A stretch of DNA of 64,000 nucleotides from Paenibacillus selenitireducens (GTDB taxonomy: Bacteria; Bacillota; Bacilli; Paenibacillales; Paenibacillaceae): positions 496,027 through 560,026 of the forward strand of contig NZ_MSZX01000001.1 in assembly GCF_002021565.1 (NCBI RefSeq), written 5' to 3'. This document shows positions 27,501 to 34,288 of the stretch, piece by piece (position 1 is the stretch's first letter; the number at the start of each line of letters is the position of its first letter). A program made the position numbers and the translations under genes. Below the pieces are notes generated by a model. It was not told the origin of the DNA and made no database searches. It saw only the letters and a list, made by a program, of their open reading frames with translations.

Positions 27501-27999
27501 AGAGAAGCCTTTGGCTACCACATTTAGTGACATAAAATCTAGCGATTGGTATGGACAAGCTGTAGCTTATCTAACAGAGCATGGTGTTATTCAAGGTTAT
27601 TACGATGGAACGTTTGGTCCTGGTAGAACCATTACAAGAGCTGAATTTGCAGCGATGGCTTCCCGGTTTGAACATCTTAGCAACAATGCCATCCATGCCT
27701 TTTCGGATGTTCCCACTGATCATTGGGCGTCTGAGTATATTACCAGCGTCTATACGAAAGGTTGGATACAAGGTTTCATCGATGGTACGTTCAAGCCTAA
27801 TGATTCAATGACGCGCGCTGAGGTTGTGACGATGATCAATCGGATGTTAGATCGCAAAATTGAAAAAAACAACATCCCAACTTACGCGAAAAGATACAAT
27901 GATGTCAATGAAGAGCATTGGGCATACCATGATATTGTCGAAGCGTCGACGTACCATGAGTATACCCGCCAAGATGATGGATATGAAATTTGGAAATAA
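18529..27999 (+). CDS. Giant SLH-anchored surface protein: RCC1-like propeller, carboxypeptidase-regulatory-like repeats, MucBP-like repeats
   Basis: About 3,156 residues. A signal peptide covers residues 1-35. Residues 40-410 hold RCC1-like propeller repeats (GAGGSGQFGTG, MGYNAAGNLGDNT, GSNDYGLFGNGN, GTNDAGDLGF). Ig-like segments follow to about 850. Residues 853-1190 carry four carboxypeptidase-regulatory-like repeats. Residues about 1194-2473 are three copies of a six-module MucBP-like super-repeat; more such modules continue to 2850, then a Gly/Ser linker and an Asp/Lys linker. The C-terminus has three SLH domains (GYPDGSFGPGKHITRAEAAA, GYYDGTFGPGRTITRAE, GFIDGTFKPNDSMTRAE) that bind pyruvylated wall polymer. 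ATG 18529 follows AAAGGGGG. An adhesin or surface-sensing role is inferred. Confidence 0.9.
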   Translation: MRIFRHRMRKLLGCTLTFFLLFTSISNLFDKEVYATSVKLAGAIDIEMSKFQSFVLLKDQRTLLSAGNNNFRSLGRPSLGAVASPMGVTDTSMIEGKIIQISASETNTGILDDKGNFYLVGAGGSGQFGTGSGSTATRTRFTLVASNVKQISVGYNYVTYVDHADVLWAMGYNAAGNLGDNTTANKYVPTQIMTDVKEVIANKSYERYTTFVITNDGTAYATGSNDYGLFGNGNYTSQKKYVKIGLNKPVQQIMQGDVFVTILTKDGELYDGGYNRWGVFGNNKADGYYSTSYTLNTFAFPSPVAKILHSTTSGFVQLKNGSVWGAGTNDAGDLGFQMNPGSGTQLRFVNITNPVDGNRTVVNKSGSEIHNPVDFAGSWNGNMILTQRGDVMITGGSYYSELGTNDGKVRWQFTTIDIERFIFGPIVTFYDNNNNVTEHDPTHIIVEPSQFDISAGAPEVTAFYELYEAGAPNVLLKKDNKSVKDGVWSIDVGSLGLKPNSYPKSYIFKAYRQSAPFGSPPKTLKSETFEYSFTLTRPPAELTLSAAMDKPSFDPVDITAKADNFQKTGEAPAGKISSMKWFRVPTNSTVEYNEDSFDSGYGAVTSIHKGEDANPNSAVATYDYHIPADKNARYWIKVEFAGTVGNTFSVVKSITVKNGYQQSDLKVAGIENGNPSNVLYPAGTYSGKYGVAYELDGKTILSSTADGVTTVLNQPAGTFANFVVQPPKDGLSPYWTNPAPASQSVSIKDIALGTVTFNYEKDPSWWADISYRAENHEGKEMISADGFIAPKTVNVKKDVEFIKSYGDIPSVSGYDLIGYKIDGGSTIALTSGQDIALTPTTNVDITFVYRTQISGLNGKVYVAGSNPKSYLGGIELTLTDGTNLYTEVSRADGSYTFSTIPVGTYTMTISNVPGFENYSNSLTVTGVTQFDVPLQPKSNTGVADVLVRDKVTGSPLPGAKVTIYGNIYTTNAEGKVLAVELPAPGSHVVMATAPYYNPGSGVAEFTSSAGDYSLIIIELEQGNKGAIYGVVMDKDTTNPVEAAIVKTLSGQNAASDSFGHYVLLNVDPGLHNVVASHSQYNTEFDKVTAKTNTSVEKNFELSKNAAFGGSASKYVVTGTVTDFKTQMPLSKAVVKAAKGTEVTVDMNGHYAIGYFDANSEVVISASEADHATASRRIEAITSDSVEDFTLSSKVSITVKGIYNKGLADEKVLYAYTYQLDYSDQDTNVTSFHVPKYRIKGSNPNDGTFPDFETKIFKPNMDKEIIFDYVSNMAKVTINAYLEDGKTPLPSDIFVPFTVESEAGYPFSYTAPSILGYVNSGNRGIVPEVMADGTSMMDFYFKEAAPGRLQIKALDADTNEILGYKNVDIRVGEQFISTDDNAPTSSDISNLSFYTLKENSGNPTSVTYDGVSAPADVTYQYTRNTRAVVVEAWDAGTNTKISSEPSQQYGIGLMHHIAAPPTTVGYTLVGESSRAIILPDGTGDYVIKFWYNKSATGVVTVKGVWNNGGTEEVIHSQDITATVGSTVTADAPSISGWLLKTGETATKSVIVPDSQAGEIKFVYEKDLVQVTIELLDNKGNPLTAPAGYSTVVDVQKGIVQTISAATIDGYVLVSPSTVSQTFTADSTVTFRYKATEDFVNDNSVKILVKGVDAQTDKLLYSYTKAEPKSNKVITIEAFDVPGYELDALTPSPATVPADGTVTEQVFKYNNQATKVAIKAVLPDGVTPVPGYTLIEVNAVKGQPFSYNAPYIPGYNLISNITDRIANVSDTDKTLTFKYEQANGNVVIVLKENDTNGRVIKTLSDTMIVGESKTVDVPDLTSEFYTAKSTAQNVIYSGTALAIEFFYSKDKRNVDVVTYDVTGTEKRLNTTPQLPQRIGEVVNFSAPNEQGYTLTSTSPRLVLIESGAGNQEVRFNYKSMASGDVEVKAIDKLNGTIIHSYSVSSTVGNRITVQAPELMGWKLEGSPTTEIVVADKASVEFSYIKDVVKVSLDLKDEKGNVLAPPAGVVSSYEVARGADYTAYAPYIPGYVISSNQTVSLLNLQKDEVASFTYKPLEEIIDQFMVNIEVKGVDAKTGQRLYSYVVTKAKNSGKATLNAFDVSGYSLDATTSSPVDVTTDGSVTEHAFKYNSLAMTVTVKAQLADGTAVPGFTDIVVPAVKGQAFSYNAPYIPGYNLKSVITQSIASVAENNNELTFTYEQADGNIVILLKENDTNGHVIKSLSDKLNVNETKTIAVPDLTSESYTAWSTAQDVTYDGKALTIEYFYKKDTRDVDVVTYDVTTGSTGIRNTYPQGPQRIGEVVSLAAPNEVNLRLVSDTPKLVLITSGIPNQEVRFDYKSIAQDEVVVNAIDEANKTILHTYSVKGTVGNKVSVKAPAMLGWALKEGEASTKTQIVPGTIEFLYVKNTVQVALELKDEKGNALTPPAGIVSSYEVAKDSDFKVYAPHIPGYVISSSQVVSFTNLQKNEIASFTYKEVIGTGLTVILRDASNGNAELGREQVTDLTVGNTYTYTAPDLMGMGYNFDHAMPAVTANERDITITVHPSDNTIEAFYTKMKADVTVIHYDYTNGIELDRLTVKNSVVGSVYTASYYDPANWIFHSGNNSIVVDKDASQNVIKLYYTKVTDHPSDSVLIQHISRERVGGEMKVLAVETKTGQITPYSYDTMVESKVPELESMGYVIEVSSIGVHNIPLGGSVTLYYTPERTSAEVLYWDKTNNTLLDSVTESVYVGQTYIPQMKYYPQFTFAGMEPEGGITIMKGTNIVQVNYTQNEMVSLMIEYVTRDGKLLQTETVAGKRVGDVITYTAPQAFNMEGRKYELAAGQPNSLTITLATEGNKLSFVYDDKGKDTTVITEPGGGSSSGGGGGNSSITTSTLTIEGMDESGKVIYSQTVTAVVGQNETAEAPIIAGYTLNDMATKRILIQTGPNKITFLYKKMDKDEDKDKDNGLGIPTLEKIKHLVYMQGYPDGSFGPGKHITRAEAAAIFYRLIVDVNKEKPLATTFSDIKSSDWYGQAVAYLTEHGVIQGYYDGTFGPGRTITRAEFAAMASRFEHLSNNAIHAFSDVPTDHWASEYITSVYTKGWIQGFIDGTFKPNDSMTRAEVVTMINRMLDRKIEKNNIPTYAKRYNDVNEEHWAYHDIVEASTYHEYTRQDDGYEIWK
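22108..25947 (+). repeat. Three tandem copies of a six-module super-repeat inside the surface-protein gene
   Basis: Units run roughly 22108-23451, 23452-24714 and 24715-25947 (1.34, 1.26 and 1.23 kb). Each unit has the same six module types in the same order, recognised by openings such as VKGVDAKTG, VKAQLADG, VILLKENDTNGH, VDVVTYDVT, VVNAIDEAN and VALELKDEKGN. The second and third units are much closer to each other than to the first, so the array grew by a recent block duplication. Modules are MucBP-like. Confidence 0.85.
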
Positions 28000-28053
28000 G
28001 TTATCTTATAGACAACGTTCCAGTATTGTAGCGAACGAATAAGAACAATAACA

Positions 28054-28085
28054 AACCAGGCTAAGCGTATTTAGCCTGGTTTTTC
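28054..28085 (+). terminator. Intrinsic terminator of the giant surface-protein gene
   Basis: AACCAGGCTAA (28054-28064) pairs with TTAGCCTGGTT (28071-28081) over a six-base loop, followed by TTTTT. It may also act weakly on the convergent mod operon. Confidence 0.87.
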
Positions 28086-28111
28086 TTCGTTCTTCTATAG
28101 TAGATGCAGAA

Positions 28112-28786
28112 TTAGAGATTCGTAATCTTTCGATTGGCAACCATGAGCATCAGGAAGGAAATCAAAATGATGCAGATGGACCATAACCATGCTAATACGT
28201 TATTGCCAGAATCCACAGCCAGGTAAATGGCTGTCGGCAGGGTTTGTGTCTTGCCAGGGATATTCCCGGCGAGCATTAGCGTTGCTCCAAATTCCCCTAA
28301 TCCTCTTGCGAACCCAAGAATAAAACCCGAGATCAGTGATGGAAACGCTAACGGCAGGGTGATCCAACGAAAAACTTGCCACTCGTTGGCTCCGTAGGAT
28401 CGACCGGCATCCTCTATGGCACGATCGATCGATTGAAAACCCACTTTGACCGTTTGATAGATCAGCGGGAAAGATACGATCACGGACGCGATGACGGCGG
28501 CGTACCATGTGAACACCAGCGGTTGTCCGAATAACCATTCGATGGATCTGCCAACCCAACTTTTTCGCCCAAAGATAACCAATAGAATAAAGCCTACAAC
28601 CGTAGGGGGAAGCACTAAAGGCAGCATAAATAACGTTTCAAGCAGGGTTTTACCCCGAAAAGAAGCTCGCGACATGAATCGCGCAATGAGTACTGCCACG
28701 ATAAATACCAAGATACTCGCGATGAGAGAGACCTTGAGTGACAGGAGAATGGGGTCGAAAAATTCCTTCATGGGTACCGAAATCAT
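28112..28786 (-). CDS. modB: Molybdate ABC transporter permease
   Basis: This 224-residue membrane protein moves molybdate through the membrane. Five helices are evident; the ModB signatures LPLVLPPTVVGFILL and LGEFGATLMLAGNIPGKTQT are present, and the EAA loop is GANEWQVFRWITLPLAFPS. Its ATG overlaps the modA stop by four bases. It is the last gene of a two-gene minus-strand operon; no modC ATPase gene follows, so the energising ATPase must be encoded elsewhere. In Bacillus subtilis, as I recall, the yvgL-yvgM genes have the same layout without modC. Confidence 0.92.
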   Translation of the reverse strand: MISVPMKEFFDPILLSLKVSLIASILVFIVAVLIARFMSRASFRGKTLLETLFMLPLVLPPTVVGFILLVIFGRKSWVGRSIEWLFGQPLVFTWYAAVIASVIVSFPLIYQTVKVGFQSIDRAIEDAGRSYGANEWQVFRWITLPLAFPSLISGFILGFARGLGEFGATLMLAGNIPGKTQTLPTAIYLAVDSGNNVLAWLWSICIILISFLMLMVANRKITNL

Positions 28787-29592
28787 TGGTTCGGTATGCT
28801 GAACCCGTACTTGATGAAAATATCTTGTGCGGCCTTACTTTGCAGATATTTATAAAATTCGTCAGCTTCTTGAGGATGTTTGGTAGCTTTAACGATCCCT
28901 ACAGGATATTCAATGGCTTTGTGGCTATCAGGCTCAAGGGTGAGCGCTACCGTCACTTTCTGTGATGTTAAAGCGTCTGTTTTGTAGACGAATCCAACCT
29001 CTGTGTTGCCTGACTCGACATAATGCAAAACTTGTTTGACATCTTTAGCAAATACCGTTTTCGCTTGGATGGTGTCCCATAGTTGGTAAAAAGTAAGTGA
29101 TTCTTTGGTATAATTCCCTACCGGTACACTCTCTGGTTCCCCGACCGCGATTTTCTTCACATTCGATGAAGTGATATCTTTGATGTTCTGAATGGCAAGG
29201 TTGGAATCCTTCGGAACGACCATGACGAGTTCATTGGTCAGCAGATTGACCTGTTGATCTTGTTCGATAAGCTGCTTATCGACAAGTGCTGTCATCTGTT
29301 TCTTACCGGCAGACAAGAATAAGTCAGCTGGAGCGCCTTGTTCGATTTGTTTCTGTAATGTCCCTGATGCTGCTAGGTTAAACGTGAGTTCGATGTTGTT
29401 GTGTTCCTGTTGATAGGCCGTTTTGATTTCATTTAAGCTGTCCGTTAGACTTGCTGCGGCTGAAATCAGCAATTCAACTTTTTGCGCGGAGGGCTTGTTC
29501 TCCGTACCGTTGGTAGAAGAAGCCTGTTCTTTGGATGCGCATCCAGTGAGTGCTACCATAACCAGCAATATGCTAAGCATTTTTTTTAGCAT
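28783..29592 (-). CDS. modA: Molybdate ABC transporter substrate-binding lipoprotein
   Basis: The 269-residue lipoprotein binds molybdate outside the cell. The signal is MLKKMLSILLVMVALTGC with a lipobox LTGC. ELLISAAASLTDSLNEIKTAY, FNLAASGTLQKQIEQGAPAD and LFLSAGKKQM are the oxyanion-binding ModA signatures. AAAGGAG lies upstream of the ATG. It is divergent from the putative molybdate regulator, and the 169-bp gap between them holds an AT-rich palindrome. Confidence 0.93.
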   Translation of the reverse strand: MLKKMLSILLVMVALTGCASKEQASSTNGTENKPSAQKVELLISAAASLTDSLNEIKTAYQQEHNNIELTFNLAASGTLQKQIEQGAPADLFLSAGKKQMTALVDKQLIEQDQQVNLLTNELVMVVPKDSNLAIQNIKDITSSNVKKIAVGEPESVPVGNYTKESLTFYQLWDTIQAKTVFAKDVKQVLHYVESGNTEVGFVYKTDALTSQKVTVALTLEPDSHKAIEYPVGIVKATKHPQEADEFYKYLQSKAAQDIFIKYGFSIPNQ

Positions 29593-29669
29593 GGGTCTAT
29601 TTCTCCTTTAGGATTAGATTCTGTTTGCTATTTTACCACACGAACGGATATGATTAAATATATTTAGTC

Positions 29670-29691
29670 ATAACTAGTTATAAATAGTTAT
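29670..29691. promoter_or_regulatory. Candidate operator between modA and the divergent HTH/PBP regulator
   Basis: ATAACTAGTTAT at 29670-29681 is a perfect 12-bp palindrome, and TAGTTAT is repeated 10 bp later at 29685-29691. The location between divergent transport and regulator genes suits a regulator-binding site. Confidence 0.5.
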
Positions 29692-29761
29692 ATTTATTTA
29701 TGATTGTTCTGAAACATTATATAATGATCTAGCAGCATATTTCAAAGGCAGGTGAGGACAT

Positions 29762-30694
29762 ATGGCCAACGACATATCGTATACAACCGAAGAAATTGCA
29801 AAGATTCTGAAAATATCAAAACTTACCGTCTACGACTTGATTAAGAAAGGCGAATTGCCTGCTTATCGTGTCGGGAGACAGATGCGGGTAGATGCAGAGG
29901 ATCTTGAACAATACAAACATAGAGCCAAAGGGAATCCGATACGTACGTACGCTAAACCAGATGAAAAGGTACAGGCTTCCTCGGGTAAAAAGACGATCGT
30001 CATCACCGGTCAAGATGTAAGTCTTGATATATTAACAAAGCATATTGAGAAGCATACCCAGGCTTACCGTCCGCTAAGATCTCATGTTGGAAGCTTGGAT
30101 AGTCTTATATCCATGTATCAGGGACAAGCGGATCTCGTGAGTACGCATTTACTAGACGGAGATACGGGAGTGTACAATGTTCCGTATATTCAGAAGCTAC
30201 TCGTTGGATTTCCGTATATCGTCATCAATTTAGTGAGTCGGGCTGCGGGATTCTATGTGCAGAAAGGAAACCCGAAGCAAATTCATCATTGGCGGGATTT
30301 GACTAGAGCCGGTGTAAAAATGGTTAATCGAGAGAAGGGGTCCGGCGCACGTGTGTTATTGGACGAACAGCTTCGTATTCTAGGGATATCATCGAAAGAA
30401 ATCGATGGCTATACGCATGAAGAGTCTAACCACTTGGGGGTAGCAGGGAAAGTGGCGACAGGGCAAGCTGACGTGGGTGTAGGGATCGAAAAGGCGGCAT
30501 ATTTGGTAGGTGTCGATTTCATTCCTTTTATACAGGAGCGGTATGATCTTGTCATGATCAAATCTCCTCAGAATATGGCGTGGATCGAGCTTGTCCGAAG
30601 CATTCTTGGTTCAGAAGACTTCAAGAACGAATTGAGATCCATACAAGGCTATGATTTATCCCTTACTGGGAAAGTGATGATCGAAGTTGAATAA
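29762..30694 (+). CDS. Excisionase-like HTH regulator fused to a periplasmic-binding-like (PBP) domain, likely molybdate-responsive
   Basis: The 310-residue protein joins an N-terminal excisionase/MerR-type winged HTH (TEEIAKILKISKLTVYDLIK, AYRVGRQMRV; residues 6-55) to a PBP-like domain (about 75-305) carrying GDTGVYNVPY, REKGSGARVLLDEQL and GQADVGVGIEKAAY. This fusion occurs next to modA-modB in Bacillus subtilis (YvgK), where a cytosolic binding domain is thought to sense the ligand. It is divergent from modA. Molybdate sensing is inferred from position and family. AGGTGAGG lies upstream of the ATG, and the HAD gene follows after 23 bp. Confidence 0.85.
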   Translation: MANDISYTTEEIAKILKISKLTVYDLIKKGELPAYRVGRQMRVDAEDLEQYKHRAKGNPIRTYAKPDEKVQASSGKKTIVITGQDVSLDILTKHIEKHTQAYRPLRSHVGSLDSLISMYQGQADLVSTHLLDGDTGVYNVPYIQKLLVGFPYIVINLVSRAAGFYVQKGNPKQIHHWRDLTRAGVKMVNREKGSGARVLLDEQLRILGISSKEIDGYTHEESNHLGVAGKVATGQADVGVGIEKAAYLVGVDFIPFIQERYDLVMIKSPQNMAWIELVRSILGSEDFKNELRSIQGYDLSLTGKVMIEVE

Positions 30695-30717
30695 CCATAG
30701 AAGAGGAGTATATCTCA

Positions 30718-31485
30718 ATGCATTTTGTGTTTGATTTAGATGGAACGATTTGTTTTCAGGGGAAACCGCTGTCGAGTAAAATCATTGACGCGTTACAAGA
30801 AGTAACCCATCAAGGGCATGAAGTGGTCTTCGCGTCGGCAAGGCCGATTCGAGATATGCTGCCTGTCATCCATCCCGATTTACATGGGTATGCCATGATT
30901 GGAGGCAACGGATCTCTGATTTCCAAACAAGGGGAAATCGTGTATTCACAAGGATTTTCACCTCAAGAAATGAATGACATCATGTCGCTCATAGGAAAGT
31001 ACAATGCCACCTATTTAATTGACAGCGAATGGGATTATGCCTACACAGGTCCCCAGGATCATCCGATATTGAACAATGTAGATCCAGATCAATTGGCGAA
31101 ACGCGTACATGTCGAAGAGCTAACCTCTATCGTTAAAATCTTAATTCTGACTTCGGATAGCTTCGAAGAGTTATCTGCGAGACTAACTGAACTGGATGTT
31201 TTCGTGAACCGTCATCGCCATGAACATGTGCTGGATATCAGTCCGAAGGGGATACATAAATGGAGCGCGCTTCAAACTTTGGGCGTTCAGGAAAGAAGTT
31301 ATATCGCATTCGGTAATGACGCGAACGATATTACGATGTTTGAACATGCTAAACACGCCGTCATGATCGGGTATTACGAACCGTTATCCTCATCGGCGAC
31401 CGAAGCTATCGAACTTGTAGATGATTACGAACAGAAGATCGTCGATAAAATCCAAGAATTATCTCGCGTTGCAATTACACGATAG
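30718..31485 (+). CDS. HAD-superfamily (Cof/IIB-type) hydrolase
   Basis: A 255-residue phosphatase with all four HAD motifs: motif I FDLDGTI, motif II FASARP, motif III Lys in SPKGIHKWSALQ and motif IV FGNDANDITMFEHA. The cap region between motifs II and III places it in the IIB (Cof) subclass, whose members dephosphorylate sugar phosphates, FMN precursors and other small metabolites. AGAGGAG precedes ATG 30718, and it lies 23 bp after the molybdate regulator gene with no terminator between them, so it may be co-transcribed. The substrate cannot be read from sequence. Confidence 0.9.
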   Translation: MHFVFDLDGTICFQGKPLSSKIIDALQEVTHQGHEVVFASARPIRDMLPVIHPDLHGYAMIGGNGSLISKQGEIVYSQGFSPQEMNDIMSLIGKYNATYLIDSEWDYAYTGPQDHPILNNVDPDQLAKRVHVEELTSIVKILILTSDSFEELSARLTELDVFVNRHRHEHVLDISPKGIHKWSALQTLGVQERSYIAFGNDANDITMFEHAKHAVMIGYYEPLSSSATEAIELVDDYEQKIVDKIQELSRVAITR

Positions 31486-31495
31486 TGTGATCAAC

Positions 31496-31542
31496 AAAAA
31501 CCAGTCCTACACGGTATTCGTGTGGTGGACTGGTTTTTCTAT
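31496..31542 (+). terminator. Intrinsic terminator after the HAD hydrolase gene
   Basis: AAAAACCAGTCC (31496-31507) pairs with GGACTGGTTTTT (31527-31538), with further pairing inside the loop. Confidence 0.85.
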
Positions 31543-31640
31543 GATTTACAAATGTTTCGTTTGAAATTACAGGAATTTTGGTAGTATGAATAATAGCTGC
31601 TTTAATGCCGCCAATACGTGTACTAAGGGAGAGAACTGTG

Positions 31641-31937
31641 ATGTGCAGAAATATTAAGACCTTATTTAACTTCGATCCACCTGCAACTGAAGACGAGATT
31701 CAGGCAGCAGCGCTTCAATTTGTCAGAAAACTCTCAGGCTTCAATACACCTTCGAAGGCGAATGAAGATGCGTTCGAACGAGCCATCAGGGAAGTCACCG
31801 CTGTAGCCACGAATTTGTTAGACTCTCTTGTAACGAATGCAGAACCTCGCAACCGGGAGGTAGAAATGGAGCGAGCTCGCGTTCGGAACGAGAAAAGATT
31901 TGGAACTGGAACCGTTGAGGATGGAGCAGATGGGTAA
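31641..31937 (+). CDS. DUF2277 family protein
   Basis: A 98-residue cytosolic protein. MCRNIKTLFNFDPPATEDEI and QFVRKLSGFNTPSKANEDAF are the defining motifs of DUF2277, a small family of unknown function in which two acidic helices follow a CRN-IKTL start. ATG 31641 is chosen because AGGGAG is nine bases upstream and family members begin MCRNIK; the open frame reaches back to 31605. It faces the next gene convergently with only 15 bp between them. Confidence 0.85.
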   Translation: MCRNIKTLFNFDPPATEDEIQAAALQFVRKLSGFNTPSKANEDAFERAIREVTAVATNLLDSLVTNAEPRNREVEMERARVRNEKRFGTGTVEDGADG

Positions 31938-31952
31938 GTAGGAATCACCTGC

Positions 31953-32834
31953 CTATAATTCACGAACCTGGGTGCCCTGATAGACATTCATTCGATTATA
32001 CGAACTGGTGAATTGACCTGTGACAACTTGATTTGGAGCTTTTGGCATCTCGATATCCGTGATTTCTATGGACGAGTTATAACCAGGTTGGAATGTTACG
32101 GTACCAAGCTGGACTTCGTCATAACCATAGCTAAAACCGTATTTGCTTTTCAAAACAACCTTTGCGGTCACCGGCTGTTGACTATGATTATAGAGGGAAA
32201 TTCTACAGTGTCCAAACCAGTTGTCTCCTTTCGGTTCGAAGCTGCATTGTGATGTAGTCTTATCGGTCTGTAGGGCATACATGCCTGATGCGAAATACTG
32301 TTGGTACACGGATACAACTTTATTCGGTAGCGAAGTGACGATGAGAAAGGCGATAAACCCGATCAAGAGCCGGCGTCGATGTAACGAGCGGGCAAGCATC
32401 TGGATGAAGATAATAAGACAGATAATTAATGGAAGCCCGGTAAGAATAAGCGTACCATTCCCTAGAGGGAGTACCGTCTTGATGTGAAGACCATTCAATA
32501 TCCATTCAAACCACGTATAATCATGCGGGAAACGTATCGTTAGCAAGCTGAGCACAACGAGTCCGACAATGGCCCAGGTGAACTTTTTCTTGTCTCGAAC
32601 GAGGTTCGTGTGTGAAGAGAGTTGTCTCGAATTGTCTATAGGCTTCACGCGCCACGCATAGAGAAGTCCCCAGAAGATGCTTGCGACGCTCCAGAATAGC
32701 AGCTGGTAGTGCAGATTTTGCACATCGCTCATAAGCACGATGATTACGATTATGATAAGGAAAAAGGTACCTCCGCTTTTCAAAGCGCGCCATAGATAAG
32801 ATTGCAGCTTTGTATGTTCCACGCTGAATCGCAT
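31953..32834 (-). CDS. Membrane protein of unknown function with an extracytoplasmic C-terminal domain
   Basis: I do not recognise this 293-residue protein. It has four or five membrane helices within residues 18-180 (IIIVIIVLMSD, LLFWSVASIFWGLLYAW, WAIVGLVVLSLLT, LPLIICLIIFIQML, LLIGFIAFLIVTS). Residues 190-293 form a soluble domain with paired cysteines (QCSFEPKGDNWFGHCRISLY), which suggests a disulfide and an outside location, and a beta-rich pattern. It is a single gene, divergent from the fucosidase and convergent with the DUF2277 gene. Confidence 0.6.
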   Translation of the reverse strand: MRFSVEHTKLQSYLWRALKSGGTFFLIIIVIIVLMSDVQNLHYQLLFWSVASIFWGLLYAWRVKPIDNSRQLSSHTNLVRDKKKFTWAIVGLVVLSLLTIRFPHDYTWFEWILNGLHIKTVLPLGNGTLILTGLPLIICLIIFIQMLARSLHRRRLLIGFIAFLIVTSLPNKVVSVYQQYFASGMYALQTDKTTSQCSFEPKGDNWFGHCRISLYNHSQQPVTAKVVLKSKYGFSYGYDEVQLGTVTFQPGYNSSIEITDIEMPKAPNQVVTGQFTSSYNRMNVYQGTQVREL

Positions 32835-33031
32835 CCAATATAACCCATAATAGGTATTCTATTACCTATTCGACAGCAATCCATCAGATTCCTATTCTTC
32901 CTCATGTTTTCTATTGCAGGGGTTCACCCAAAAAGATAATTTGTTAAAACCTCGAATCAAGAAGAGGATTTTGCGAAGCAATCGTGAATATAAAAGACAA
33001 AACTCAATCCAAAAAAGAAGAGGTGCTTGCC

Positions 33032-34285
33032 ATGATAACCAATTCGATTGTAAAACCAACCCCGAGACAGCTCGATTATCAAGACTGGGAATTCGGCCTA
33101 TTCGTGCATTTCGGCCTGAGAACGTTTTATGAAGGGTATGTTGATTTTGACCCGAGGGGTATGTCTCCAACGATGTTTAACCCTGAACAATTAGATTGCG
33201 AGCAATGGATACGCACGGCGAAAGAAGCCGGAATGAATTATGCGGTATTAACGGCGAAACATCATGATGGATTCTCAAATTGGCCGTCGCAATATAGCAC
33301 GTTCTCCGTTGCGCAATCCCCGTGGAAAGAAGGCAAAGGGGATGTGGTCCGGGAATTTGTAGAGGCTTGCCGGAAGTATGATGTGAAGCCGGGATTATAT
33401 TATTCTCCATTTGATGGATCGGCTGATTTCTATAACCAGGATGAACAAGCTTACGATGATTACTTCGTGAACCAAATTACAGAGCTGCTAGGCAATTACG
33501 GTGACATTGATATTCTGTGGTTTGACGGCTGCGGCTCGGAAGACCATGAATATGATTGGAAGCGCATTATCGGGGAGATTCGCCGTCTTCAACCGAATAT
33601 CTTAATTTTTAATATGGGTGATCCTAATTTCAGATGGGTCGGGAATGAGGATGGAATTGCTCCAGTTCCTTGTTGGAATGTGGTGGATGCGCTTGAATTC
33701 TCGATAATGACCGAAGAAAAGGAGTCCTTATCCGAGAAGCTCTGGCTCCCTGCGGAATGCGACGTTCAAATGCGATCGAACTGGTTCTATAGCGATAGTG
33801 ATGATCATACGATCAAAAGCTTGGATCAATTGATGGGCCTATACTATTATTCCGTTGGACGCGGCACGAATTTGCTGTTGAATATCGGACCGGACCGCCA
33901 AGGCTTGCTTCCTGCATTGGACGTCAAGCAATTGAGTGATATGGGGGCAGAAATCCGCAGAAGATTCGATAATCCGATCGCTACGATCAGCGGAGCTTCC
34001 AATCCATCGATGGAATGGGTGTATGAACCAGCTCAACCTCATTTAGTGGATCATATCGTAATTCAAGAGGATTTATCCGAGGGGGAACACATCCGTCAGT
34101 TCCAAATCAACATCATGACTGAAAAATCACATCGTACCGTTCCCGTATATGTTGGTCAAAATATCGGTCATAAGGCGATTATCCGGATTCCGCCGGTGAA
34201 GGCTCGCAGCATTGCGTTAGCGGTAACGCAAACGGATGGACAGCCTTCCATTCAAGAAATGTCATTCTATTACGTTGGAGAGTAA
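33032..34285 (+). CDS. Alpha-L-fucosidase-type glycoside hydrolase (GH29)
   Basis: About 417 residues with no signal peptide, so intracellular. The GH29 fold is marked by GLFVHFGLRTFYEG, LTAKHHDGFSNW (His pair), YYSPFD and the nucleophile D165 in ILWFDGCGS. A C-terminal beta-sandwich spans about 320-417. The family removes alpha-L-fucose from glycans with retention. ATG 33032 follows AAGAAGAGG; an open frame extends to 32984. It begins a plus-strand island of sugar-catabolism genes and is followed four bases later by the metallophosphoesterase gene, so the two are co-transcribed. Substrate preference is not determined. Confidence 0.85.
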   Translation: MITNSIVKPTPRQLDYQDWEFGLFVHFGLRTFYEGYVDFDPRGMSPTMFNPEQLDCEQWIRTAKEAGMNYAVLTAKHHDGFSNWPSQYSTFSVAQSPWKEGKGDVVREFVEACRKYDVKPGLYYSPFDGSADFYNQDEQAYDDYFVNQITELLGNYGDIDILWFDGCGSEDHEYDWKRIIGEIRRLQPNILIFNMGDPNFRWVGNEDGIAPVPCWNVVDALEFSIMTEEKESLSEKLWLPAECDVQMRSNWFYSDSDDHTIKSLDQLMGLYYYSVGRGTNLLLNIGPDRQGLLPALDVKQLSDMGAEIRRRFDNPIATISGASNPSMEWVYEPAQPHLVDHIVIQEDLSEGEHIRQFQINIMTEKSHRTVPVYVGQNIGHKAIIRIPPVKARSIALAVTQTDGQPSIQEMSFYYVGE

Positions 34286-34288
34286 AGG

